This document shows positions 7,852-15,440 of a stretch of 64,000 nucleotides of DNA, piece after piece. The notes under the pieces were generated by a model. It was not told where the DNA came from. It worked only from the letters and a program-made list of their open reading frames with translations, and ran no database searches. The stretch is from Chitinimonas sp036961565 (GTDB lineage: Bacteria > Pseudomonadota > Gammaproteobacteria > Burkholderiales > Chitinimonadaceae), in contig NZ_JBAMDD010000015.1 in NCBI RefSeq assembly GCF_036961565.1, positions 1 to 64,000 of the forward strand, written 5' to 3'. A program made the position numbers and the translations under genes. The first letter of the stretch is position 1; every line of letters begins with the position of its first letter.

Positions 7852-8574
7852 ATGTCCGTCAGCATGCGCGAAATGCTGGAAGCCGGTGTTCACTTCGGCC
7901 ACCAGACCCGTTACTGGAACCCCAAGATGGCTCCGTTCATCTTCGGTCACCGCAACAAGATTCATATCGTCAACCTCGAAAAGACGTTGCCGATGTTCGA
8001 AAACGCACTGGCCTATGTGCGTCGCCTCACCGCCAACAAGGGTTCGATCATGTTCGTCGGTACCAAGCGCCAGGCTCGCGAGATCGTTCGCGAAGAAGCC
8101 CTGCGTGCTGGCACCCCGTTTGTTGATCACCGCTGGCTGGGCGGCATGCTGACCAACTACAAGACGGTCAAGCAATCCATCAAGCGCCTGAACGAGCTGC
8201 AAGTGACCCTGGCTGATGCCAACAATGGTTACTCCAAGAAAGAGCAGCTGATGCTGCAGCGCGAAGTTGAGAAGCTGGAAACCTCGCTGGGTGGTATCAA
8301 GGACATGAACGGTCTGCCAGATGCCATCTTCGTGATCGACGTTGGCTACCAGAAGGGCGCCATCGTGGAAGCCCAGAAGCTGGGCATTCCCGTCATCGGC
8401 GTGGTCGATACCAACAACTCGCCTGAAGGCATTGATTACGTGATCCCGGGTAACGATGACTCCGCCCGTGCGATTCGTCTGTATGCCCGTGGCGTGGCTG
8501 ATGCCATCCTCGAAGGCCGTGCCCTGGCCATTCAGGAAATCATCGCTGCCGGTAGCGAAGCACAAGCTGCTTAA
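7852..8574 (+). CDS. rpsB: 30S ribosomal protein S2
   Basis: Ribosomal protein S2, 240 residues, near-identical in plan to E. coli S2. It begins MSVSMREMLEAGVHFGHQTRYWNP and contains HRWLGGMLTNYKT and the conserved IPVIGVVDTNNSPEGIDYVIPGNDD. The ATG at 7852 has GGAG eight bases upstream; a slightly longer in-frame reading from 7834 lacks one. It is followed by a terminator-like hairpin and then tsf, the common bacterial order. Expression is probably controlled through the structured leader upstream. Confidence 0.98.
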   Translation: MSVSMREMLEAGVHFGHQTRYWNPKMAPFIFGHRNKIHIVNLEKTLPMFENALAYVRRLTANKGSIMFVGTKRQAREIVREEALRAGTPFVDHRWLGGMLTNYKTVKQSIKRLNELQVTLADANNGYSKKEQLMLQREVEKLETSLGGIKDMNGLPDAIFVIDVGYQKGAIVEAQKLGIPVIGVVDTNNSPEGIDYVIPGNDDSARAIRLYARGVADAILEGRALAIQEIIAAGSEAQAA

Positions 8575-8597
8575 TCGCTCTGTCACATGAAGTCAGC

Positions 8598-8623
8598 AAA
8601 AAGGGGCATACAAGCCCCTTTTT
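8598..8623 (+). terminator. Intrinsic terminator between rpsB and tsf
   Basis: AAAAAGGGGC (8598-8607) pairs with GCCCCTTTTT (8614-8623) around a 6-base loop. A partial terminator here would lower tsf relative to rpsB, as known in other proteobacteria. Confidence 0.85.
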
Positions 8624-8665
8624 GTTAAATCAATACCGAATATCGAACGATCAAGGAGTACCAAC

Positions 8666-9538
8666 ATGGCGGAAATCACCGCAAAGATGGTTGCCGAGCT
8701 GCGCGAAATGACCGGCCTGGGCATGATGGATTGCAAGAAGGCACTGGTTGAGGCTGATGGCGACCTGAAGGCAGCTGAAGAAGCGCTGCGCATCAAGAGC
8801 GGCAACAAGGCTTCCAAGGTTGCTGGTCGCACCGCTGCTGAGGGCACTGTCGCTGCTTTCGTGCAGGGCAATATCGGCGCCCTGGCCGAAGTGAACTGTG
8901 AAACCGACTTCGTGGGCAAGGATGCGGGCTTCCTGGCGTTTGCCCAGGCTGCTGCTGAAGCCATCGTTGCGGGCAACCCTGCCGACGTGGAAGCCCTGGG
9001 TGCGGTCAAGACCGCTTCGGGCGAAACCGTGGAAGAGCTGCGCAAGGCCATCATCGCCAAGCTGGGTGAGAACATCAATGTTCGCCGCTTCGTGCGTTTC
9101 GAGACTCAGGGTCAACTGGCTACCTATCTGCACGGCTCCAAGATCGGTGTCGTGGTCGATATGACCGGCGGCGACGCCGTGTTGGGCAAGGACATTGCCA
9201 TGCATATCGCTGCCTGTAAGCCGAAGTCGCTGGATGCCTCGGGCGTTGATGCTGAGCTGATCGCTACCGAGCGCCGCGTTGCCATCGAGCGCGCCAAGGA
9301 AGCCGGCAAGCCGGAAGCCATGCTGGAAAAGATCGCCGAAGGCACCGTGCAGAAGTTCCTGAAGGATGTCACTCTGCTGAGCCAGCCCTTCGTCAAGGAC
9401 GACAAGCTGTCGGTCGAGCAACTGCTGAAGGCCAACAATGCCAGCGTGACCGCATTCACCATGTATGTTGTGGGTGAAGGCATTGAGAAGAAGGTTGTCG
9501 ACTTCGCTGCCGAAGTTGCTGCTGCCGCCAAGGTCTAA
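8666..9538 (+). CDS. tsf: Translation elongation factor Ts
   Basis: The nucleotide-exchange factor for EF-Tu, 290 residues. The N-terminal UBA-like domain carries AELREMTGLGMMDCKKALVEADGDLKAAEEALR, and the core signature is GNIGALAEVNCETDFVGKD. The dimerisation and C-terminal modules are present, ending FAAEVAAAAKV. AAGGAG lies upstream of the ATG at 8666. A good terminator follows (9558-9590), so pyrH is probably transcribed separately or by read-through. Confidence 0.98.
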   Translation: MAEITAKMVAELREMTGLGMMDCKKALVEADGDLKAAEEALRIKSGNKASKVAGRTAAEGTVAAFVQGNIGALAEVNCETDFVGKDAGFLAFAQAAAEAIVAGNPADVEALGAVKTASGETVEELRKAIIAKLGENINVRRFVRFETQGQLATYLHGSKIGVVVDMTGGDAVLGKDIAMHIAACKPKSLDASGVDAELIATERRVAIERAKEAGKPEAMLEKIAEGTVQKFLKDVTLLSQPFVKDDKLSVEQLLKANNASVTAFTMYVVGEGIEKKVVDFAAEVAAAAKV

Positions 9539-9557
9539 GCTGTACCCGTAGTATCAG

Positions 9558-9590
9558 ACAACCGTCCGGGGTGACCCGGGCGGTTGTTTT
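9558..9590 (+). terminator. Intrinsic terminator after tsf
   Basis: ACAACCGTCCGGG (9558-9570) pairs with CCCGGGCGGTTGT (9575-9587) with one T-G pair and a GTGA tetraloop, followed by TTTT. Confidence 0.85.
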
Positions 9591-9674
9591 GCAAGTAGCG
9601 TACGCATTGTGCGAACTTTTTGCCGTGCGGCTGCTACAAAGAAGCGATTTCTCCACATCATAAAAGGTGAGCCC

Positions 9675-10394
9675 ATGAGCCAGTCCCCCATCTATAAACG
9701 CATCCTCCTCAAACTCTCGGGTGAAGCGCTGATGGGCGAGGACAGTTATGGGATCAACCGGATTACGGTCGAGCGCATTGTTGCCGAGATCAAGGAAGTG
9801 GCTGAGCTGGGCATACAGGTGGCCGTGGTGATAGGCGGTGGCAATATCTTCCGTGGCGTGGCGCCAGCCGCTGCCGGCATGGATCGCGCAACGGCCGACT
9901 ATATGGGCATGTTGGCCACGGTGATGAATGCCATGGCACTGCAGGATGCCATGCGTCAGCAAGGCCTTGTCAGCCGTGTGCAATCGGCGCTGACCATACA
10001 GCAGGTGGCTGAGCCGTATATACGCCCCAAGGCCATTCAGTATCTGGAGGAAGGCAAGGTGGTGATTTTTGGCGCCGGCACCGGCAACCCCTTCTTTACC
10101 ACCGATACGGCCGCAGCCCTGCGCGGCATGGAAATGAACGCCGATATCGTGCTGAAGGCCACCAAGGTCGACGGTGTTTATACCGATGATCCGAAGAAGA
10201 ACCCGGATGCAGTGCGTTACTCGGCCCTGACTTTCGACGAGGCCATCAGCAAGAACCTCAAGGTGATGGATGCGACGGCGCTGGCGCTGTGCCGTGACCA
10301 GAACATGAATATCCGTGTATTCAGCATCTTCAAGGCTGGCGCGCTCAAGCGCGTGGTGCTGGGAGAAGACGAGGGTACGCTGGTACACTGCTGA
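9675..10394 (+). CDS. pyrH: UMP kinase
   Basis: Hexameric bacterial UMP kinase (UMP to UDP), 239 residues, amino-acid-kinase fold. Visible motifs are YKRILLKLSGEALMG (P-loop-like), VAVVIGGGNIFRG, GTGNPFFTTDTAAALR and LKATKVDGVYTDDPKKNP. The ATG at 9675 has AAGGTGA upstream; earlier in-frame starts from 9609 lack support. It lies between tsf and frr as in most proteobacteria, but is separated from frr by about 240 non-coding bases. Confidence 0.98.
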   Translation: MSQSPIYKRILLKLSGEALMGEDSYGINRITVERIVAEIKEVAELGIQVAVVIGGGNIFRGVAPAAAGMDRATADYMGMLATVMNAMALQDAMRQQGLVSRVQSALTIQQVAEPYIRPKAIQYLEEGKVVIFGAGTGNPFFTTDTAAALRGMEMNADIVLKATKVDGVYTDDPKKNPDAVRYSALTFDEAISKNLKVMDATALALCRDQNMNIRVFSIFKAGALKRVVLGEDEGTLVHC

Positions 10395-10433
10395 TCTGCT
10401 GCCGCACTGATAGGCATGCCACCCGTCGCGCCA

Positions 10434-10456
10434 GGCAGGACCCGTCGGGTTCTGCC
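10434..10456 (+). other. Hairpin downstream of pyrH
   Basis: GGCAGGACCC (10434-10443) pairs with GGGTTCTGCC (10447-10456) around GTC. No T-run follows, so it could be a Rho-linked or processing structure. Nothing else convincing was seen between pyrH and frr. Confidence 0.4.
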
Positions 10457-10635
10457 GGAGGTGACAATTGGGCCCGTCCCTGATTGCTCCGTATTTTCCC
10501 ACCTCCGCACCTTGGCATACGGACATCGCGCTTGTCGCGGTACCGTGGCTGACCTTGTGGCAAAGAATCCCTGCGCGGGTCATACGACCGGCGCTTTTTA
10601 TCCAAGACAACCTAAGCAACACAGGAGCGAGAAGC

Positions 10636-11193
10636 ATGATCGCCGACGTGAAAAAAAACACCGAAGCCAAGATGCAGAAGTCGGTGGAAAATCTGAAGAA
10701 CAATCTGGCCAAGGTGCGTACTGGCCGGGCCCACGCAGGTCTGCTGGACCATATCACCGTGGACTACTACGGCAATCCCACCCCCATCAACCAGGTGGCC
10801 AGTGTGGGCCTGATGGATGCCCGCACCTTGTCGGTGTCGCCATTTGAAAAGAAGATGGCGGCCGCTATCGAGAAGGCGATCCGTGACTCTGACCTGGGTT
10901 TGAACCCGGCCTCCATGGGTGACGTGGTACGTGTGCCGATGCCAGCGCTGACCGAAGAGCGTCGGCGTGATCTGATCAAGGTGGTGCGTGGCGAGGCTGA
11001 AGACAGCCGGGTGGCGGTGCGTAACCTGCGGCGCGACGCCAATGAGCAGCTGAAGAAGGCCGTCAAGGACAAGCTGATTTCGGAAGATGACGAGCGGCGT
11101 GGTACCGACGATGTGCAGAAGCTGACTGACAAATACATCGCCGATATTGACAAGCAGCTCGCCGACAAGGAAAAAGAGCTGCTGACGGTATAA
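10636..11193 (+). CDS. frr: Ribosome recycling factor
   Basis: The factor that, with EF-G, splits post-termination ribosomes. The 185-residue product matches the standard length. It begins MIADVKKNTEAKMQKSVENL and has VRTGRAHAGLLDHITVDYYG, the central SVSPFEKKM and the three-helix-bundle C-terminus with RRDANEQLKKAVKDK. AGGAG lies eleven bases before the ATG at 10636. An upstream in-frame extension to 10468 is untranslatable leader by comparison with the family. uppS starts four bases after the stop. Confidence 0.98.
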   Translation: MIADVKKNTEAKMQKSVENLKNNLAKVRTGRAHAGLLDHITVDYYGNPTPINQVASVGLMDARTLSVSPFEKKMAAAIEKAIRDSDLGLNPASMGDVVRVPMPALTEERRRDLIKVVRGEAEDSRVAVRNLRRDANEQLKKAVKDKLISEDDERRGTDDVQKLTDKYIADIDKQLADKEKELLTV

Positions 11194-11197
11194 GGTC

Positions 11198-11959
11198 GTG
11201 AAGCTCTTTCAAAGCTCTACCCGCGAAGTACCTGCTGTTGCTGCGGTGCCCAGCCACGTTGCCATCATCATGGATGGCAATGGCCGTTGGGCCAAGCAGC
11301 GTTTCCTGCCACGCGTGGCAGGGCACAAGCAGGGTGTCGAGACTGTGCGAGAGGCGGTCAAGGCCTGTTCCGAGCTAGGGGTGGGATATCTCACCCTGTT
11401 TGCCTTTTCCAGCGAGAACTGGCGTCGTCCGGTCGAGGAAGTCTCGTTCCTGATGGGCTTGTTCCTGGCGGCACTGGAGCGCGAGGTTGCCAAGCTGGAC
11501 AAGAACGGCATACGGCTCAAGCTGATAGGCCGGCGTGATCGCTTCTCTGCCGAGATTGTCCGCTCCATCGAGGCGGCAGAAGCACGCACTGCCGCCAACA
11601 CCGGCCTGACGCTGACCATTGCGGCCGACTATGGCGGTCGGTGGGACATATTGCAGGCCACCCAGGCCATGCTGAAGGCGCGCCCCGAACTGGCTGGCGG
11701 CGAGTTGGACGAGGCGGATCTCGCGCCTTTCCTGGCCATGGCCTATGCACCCGAGCCTGATCTCTTCATTCGCACGGGTGGGGAGGCGCGGGTGTCGAAT
11801 TTCCTGCTCTGGCAACTGGCCTATACCGAATTGTATTTCACCGACGCTTACTGGCCGGATTTTGACCGGGCGGCGCTCGAATCTGCCATTTCATCGTACC
11901 GTAATCGTGAGCGGCGTTTTGGCCGTACCAGCGAGCAACTGAAGGGCTCGGCATGCTGA
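11198..11959 (+). CDS. uppS: Undecaprenyl diphosphate synthase
   Basis: A cis-prenyltransferase that makes the C55 carrier lipid for peptidoglycan and O-antigen. The 253-residue product shows the catalytic HVAIIMDGNGRWAK block, FAFSSENWRRP, and the C-terminal DLFIRTGGEARVSNFLLWQ substrate-binding region. It appears to start at a GTG (11198) four bases after frr, with the AAGG overlapping the frr stop very close to the start, so translation is probably coupled to frr. Its stop lies inside cdsA. Confidence 0.95.
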   Translation: MKLFQSSTREVPAVAAVPSHVAIIMDGNGRWAKQRFLPRVAGHKQGVETVREAVKACSELGVGYLTLFAFSSENWRRPVEEVSFLMGLFLAALEREVAKLDKNGIRLKLIGRRDRFSAEIVRSIEAAEARTAANTGLTLTIAADYGGRWDILQATQAMLKARPELAGGELDEADLAPFLAMAYAPEPDLFIRTGGEARVSNFLLWQLAYTELYFTDAYWPDFDRAALESAISSYRNRERRFGRTSEQLKGSAC

Positions 11960-12771
11960 AGACCCGTATCCTGACCGCGCTGGCGCTATTACCGCTGGTG
12001 CTGGGTTGCCTGTTCTTTGCGCCGGCGTGGGGTTGGGGGCTGTTTGCCCTGTTTGCGCTGTCCTTGGGGGCCTGGGAATGGTCGCGCTTCGCCAGCTATC
12101 GGCGCGACGAGATGGTCTGCTTTATCCTGGGTTTTGTGGGCCTGGGTGCAGCCTGGCTGTATCTGCCGCTGGCTCGCGTCTGGGCGCCCATTGTTGATGT
12201 GCTGGCCCTGGTGTTCTGGTTGCTGGTGGTGCCCATGTGGTTGCGCCGTAAGTGGACGCTCAAGCGCAAATGGTTGTCGGCACTGATAGGCTGGCTATTG
12301 CTGCTGGCTTCACTGGTGGGCGTGACCCGTTTCCGGGAAATGCAGGATGGCGCCTGGGCTTTGTTGTTCCTGTTGGCCATCGCCTGGGTGGCTGATGTGG
12401 CCGCCTATTTTTCCGGCCGCGCGTTCGGCAAGCGCAAACTGGCGCCCAGCATCAGCCCCGGCAAGAGCTGGGAAGGGGTGTATGGTGCCCTGGTAGGCGT
12501 GACGCTTTATGCACTGGCGCTGCACTTTGCGGGTGCGCCGCTGTTTGCCAAGATACACCTCGCGGCCTTGCTGCCCCTGGTATGGGCGCTGACTGCCGTG
12601 AGCGTAGTGGGTGACCTGTTTGAGTCCCTGCTCAAGCGCCAAGTGGGCTTCAAGGACAGCAGCAATCTGCTGCCCGGCCACGGCGGTGTGCTGGATCGCA
12701 TAGATAGCCTGCTGGCATTGATTCCGGTAGCCAGTGCCCTGTTGTTTGGCTACGCCTTATGGATGGCTTGA
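11953..12771 (+). CDS. cdsA: Phosphatidate cytidylyltransferase
   Basis: The integral membrane enzyme that forms CDP-diacylglycerol from phosphatidate and CTP, the entry to phospholipid synthesis. It has 272 residues and about eight hydrophobic segments. The family signature is complete near the C-terminus: LLKRQVGFKDSSNLLPGHGGVLDRIDSL. It overlaps uppS by seven bases, and dxr begins six bases after its stop, which makes a compact envelope-lipid operon. Confidence 0.96.
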   Translation: MLKTRILTALALLPLVLGCLFFAPAWGWGLFALFALSLGAWEWSRFASYRRDEMVCFILGFVGLGAAWLYLPLARVWAPIVDVLALVFWLLVVPMWLRRKWTLKRKWLSALIGWLLLLASLVGVTRFREMQDGAWALLFLLAIAWVADVAAYFSGRAFGKRKLAPSISPGKSWEGVYGALVGVTLYALALHFAGAPLFAKIHLAALLPLVWALTAVSVVGDLFESLLKRQVGFKDSSNLLPGHGGVLDRIDSLLALIPVASALLFGYALWMA

Positions 12772-12776
12772 GTACC

Positions 12777-13964
12777 ATGCCACAATGCACCATTACTGTT
12801 CTGGGTTCTACTGGCAGCATAGGCGTCAATACGCTGGATGTGATTGCCCGTCACCCTGATAAATATCGTGTCGTAGCCTTGAGCGGCAACGGCCAGGTCG
12901 ACAAGCTGGTTGAACAATGTCTGTTGCACAAGCCACGCTATGCTGTGCTGGCGACGGTTGAAAGAGTGGCCGAGCTGCGTACCAAACTGGTGGCAGCCGG
13001 CTTGAGCGGTATCGAAGTCATGGCGGGCATGGAGGCGCTGGAACATATTGCCACCTTGCCTGAGGTCGACGCGGTGATGGCGGCCATAGTCGGTGCTGCG
13101 GGCATGCGTCCGACGCTGGCAGCGGCACGCCAGGGCAAGCGGGTGCTGCTGGCCAACAAGGAAACCCTGGTCATGGCCGGGCGCCTGTTCATGGATGCGG
13201 CACGGGAGGGGGGTGCCACGCTGTTACCCATAGACAGTGAGCACAACGCTATCTACCAGTGCCTGCCGCAGCCTTTTTCCGATCAGGCAGGGCAGGGCGT
13301 CAGGCGCATACTGTTGACGGCATCCGGCGGCCCGTTCCGGCACTTCAGCACCGAACAGCTGGCCGTCGTGACCCCAGAGCAGGCAGTCAAGCATCCCAAC
13401 TGGAGTATGGGCCGCAAGATATCGGTGGACTCGGCCAGCTTGATGAACAAAGGGTTGGAAGTCATCGAGGCGCGCTGGTTGTTCAATCTGCCGCCTGAGC
13501 GTATCTCGGTCGTGGTGCATCCACAGAGTGTCATCCATTCCATGGTTGAGTACGTCGATGGATCGGTGCTGGCGCAGTTGGGCAATCCCGATATGCGTAC
13601 ACCCATCGCCTATGGCCTTGCCTGGCCGGAGCGTATCGATGCGGGTGTGACGGCGTTGGATTTGTTCCAGATTGCCAGGCTGGATTTTGAGCAGCCGGAT
13701 ACGGCCCGGTTTCCATGCCTGGCGCTGGCGTTCGAGGCGCTGCGCATGGCTGGCGCGGCACCGGCTGTACTGAATGCGGCCAATGAAGTTGCGGTGGCGG
13801 CTTTCCTGGCGGGTACGCTGGGTTTTGCCGATATTGCTCGCCTGAATGAGCAGGTCATGCAGCAGGTAAGCCCGGATTTTGATGCCGATACGCTGGAAGG
13901 TCTGATTGCTGCAGATGCGGCGGCGCGTGATGTTGCCGATGCGTGGATATCCCGGCGCAGTTAA
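12777..13964 (+). CDS. dxr: 1-deoxy-D-xylulose 5-phosphate reductoisomerase
   Basis: The NADPH-dependent second step of the MEP isoprenoid pathway. The 395-residue product has the nucleotide-binding TVLGSTGSIGVNTLDV at its start, LLANKETLVMAG, the metal-binding PIDSEHNAIYQCL and the serine/asparagine-rich substrate loop TASGGPFR. The ATG at 12777 was preferred because homologues begin just before this motif; an in-frame ATG at 12759 lies inside cdsA. It supplies precursors for UppS upstream. Confidence 0.97.
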   Translation: MPQCTITVLGSTGSIGVNTLDVIARHPDKYRVVALSGNGQVDKLVEQCLLHKPRYAVLATVERVAELRTKLVAAGLSGIEVMAGMEALEHIATLPEVDAVMAAIVGAAGMRPTLAAARQGKRVLLANKETLVMAGRLFMDAAREGGATLLPIDSEHNAIYQCLPQPFSDQAGQGVRRILLTASGGPFRHFSTEQLAVVTPEQAVKHPNWSMGRKISVDSASLMNKGLEVIEARWLFNLPPERISVVVHPQSVIHSMVEYVDGSVLAQLGNPDMRTPIAYGLAWPERIDAGVTALDLFQIARLDFEQPDTARFPCLALAFEALRMAGAAPAVLNAANEVAVAAFLAGTLGFADIARLNEQVMQQVSPDFDADTLEGLIAADAAARDVADAWISRRS

Positions 13965-14042
13965 TCTGCCCCTGGCCCATGCCTTGCGCTACCATCTTGG
14001 CTTCCATGCTGTTGCCCTGCTTACGTTGAAGAAGTCTGCCCC

Positions 14043-15386
14043 ATGTCGCTGTTGATCACCCTTGCTGCCTTCGCCCTCGCCATCGGGGTGCTGGTTTCCA
14101 TCCATGAGTATGGCCACTATTGGGTGGCCAAGCGTTGTGGCGTCAAGGTCCTGACTTTCTCCATAGGCTTTGGCAAGCCCCTGCTGACCTGGCAGCGTGG
14201 AGAGACCCAGTGGCAACTGGCGGCCATACCGCTGGGTGGTTACGTCAAGATGCTGGATGAGCGTGAGGCCCCGGTCGCTGACCACGAGTTGCATCGCGCC
14301 TTCAACCAGCAAACACCTTTGCGCCGTATGGCCATCGTGGTAGCAGGACCATTGGCCAATTTCCTGCTCGCCATCCTGGTTTACTGGGGCATTTTTATGA
14401 CTGGGGTGGATATCACGCTGCCCCGGCTGGGTACGGTTGTGCCTGGCAGTGTGGCGGCTACCGCAGGTTTGCAGGCTGGTGACACGATACAGGCCATTGA
14501 TGGTGAACAGCTGGGTAGTTGGGCTGAAGTGCAGCTTGCCTTGATAGACCGGGCCGCAGCCAGGGCACAGGTTGGGCTGGAGGTTGACCGCCGTGGCGAG
14601 CGGCAGACCCTGGTGCTGGATCTTTCGCGTCTTGGCAATGAAGCTGTCGACGGCCGTTTGACCCAACATATCGGCATGTTGCTGGGTGTGTTGCGGGTGG
14701 GCGAGGTGCAGGCGGGTAGTGCCGCTGCCTTGGCCGGTTTGCAGGGTGGCGACCAACTGCTGCAGGTGGAGGGCAAGCCCATTGCCGGCCCAGGTGCATT
14801 TGTTGCTGCCATACAGGCCAGGGCCGGCCTGCCTACGCGTCTGGAGGTGTTGCGTGCCGGGCAAGTCAGGCAATTGGTGGTGACCCCCCAGGCCATCGTG
14901 GAACATGGCCGCACCATAGGGCGTATCGGCGCGGGTGTGGGGATGGATATCGCTGCGCTGCAGAGCCTGCAGCAGCAAAAGCGCTATGGCCCGGTGGAGG
15001 CTGCCGGCCGGGCCCTGAAACAGACCTGGGCGACTTCGGCCTTGTCTTTGCGCATGATGTGGCGCATGTTGCAGGGCAATGTATCCGTCAAGCAACTATC
15101 CGGCCCGGTGGCGATAGCCGACTATGCCGGCCAAAGTGCCAAGATAGGCCTGCGTGCCTACCTGGAATTTCTCTGCCTGATCAGCATCAGCCTGGGGGTG
15201 CTAAACCTGCTGCCTGTGCCGGTGCTGGATGGTGGGCATTTGATGTATTATTCCGCCGAACTTTTGCGGGGCCGACCCGTGTCGGAACGCGTGATGGAAC
15301 TTGGTCAACGCGTGGGCGTCGGACTTCTCGCCGCGTTGATGGTTGTTGCCCTGTTCAATGACATTACGCGCCTGGTGGGTGGCTAG
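14043..15386 (+). CDS. rseP: RseP site-2 zinc protease
   Basis: An inner-membrane intramembrane protease that cleaves anti-sigma-E in envelope stress. The 447-residue product has the zinc-binding HEYGH at residues 21-25 in the first transmembrane segment, two tandem PDZ domains (about 115-280), and the third zinc ligand in PVLDGG (Asp396) in a later membrane segment. It sits directly before bamA, the normal order in beta- and gammaproteobacteria, linking outer-membrane assembly to its stress sensor. Confidence 0.96.
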   Translation: MSLLITLAAFALAIGVLVSIHEYGHYWVAKRCGVKVLTFSIGFGKPLLTWQRGETQWQLAAIPLGGYVKMLDEREAPVADHELHRAFNQQTPLRRMAIVVAGPLANFLLAILVYWGIFMTGVDITLPRLGTVVPGSVAATAGLQAGDTIQAIDGEQLGSWAEVQLALIDRAAARAQVGLEVDRRGERQTLVLDLSRLGNEAVDGRLTQHIGMLLGVLRVGEVQAGSAAALAGLQGGDQLLQVEGKPIAGPGAFVAAIQARAGLPTRLEVLRAGQVRQLVVTPQAIVEHGRTIGRIGAGVGMDIAALQSLQQQKRYGPVEAAGRALKQTWATSALSLRMMWRMLQGNVSVKQLSGPVAIADYAGQSAKIGLRAYLEFLCLISISLGVLNLLPVPVLDGGHLMYYSAELLRGRPVSERVMELGQRVGVGLLAALMVVALFNDITRLVGG

Positions 15387-15440
15387 CCACCCAAACTCCA
15401 TCCCATCGACGGTGTCACGCTTGCGCCGCCGGATTCGTTT

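Noticed and set aside
12759..12776. dxr start at the ATG overlapping cdsA
   Set aside because: The extra six residues are not conserved in my recollection of the family, and the ATG at 12777 is just as well placed; the longer form remains possible.
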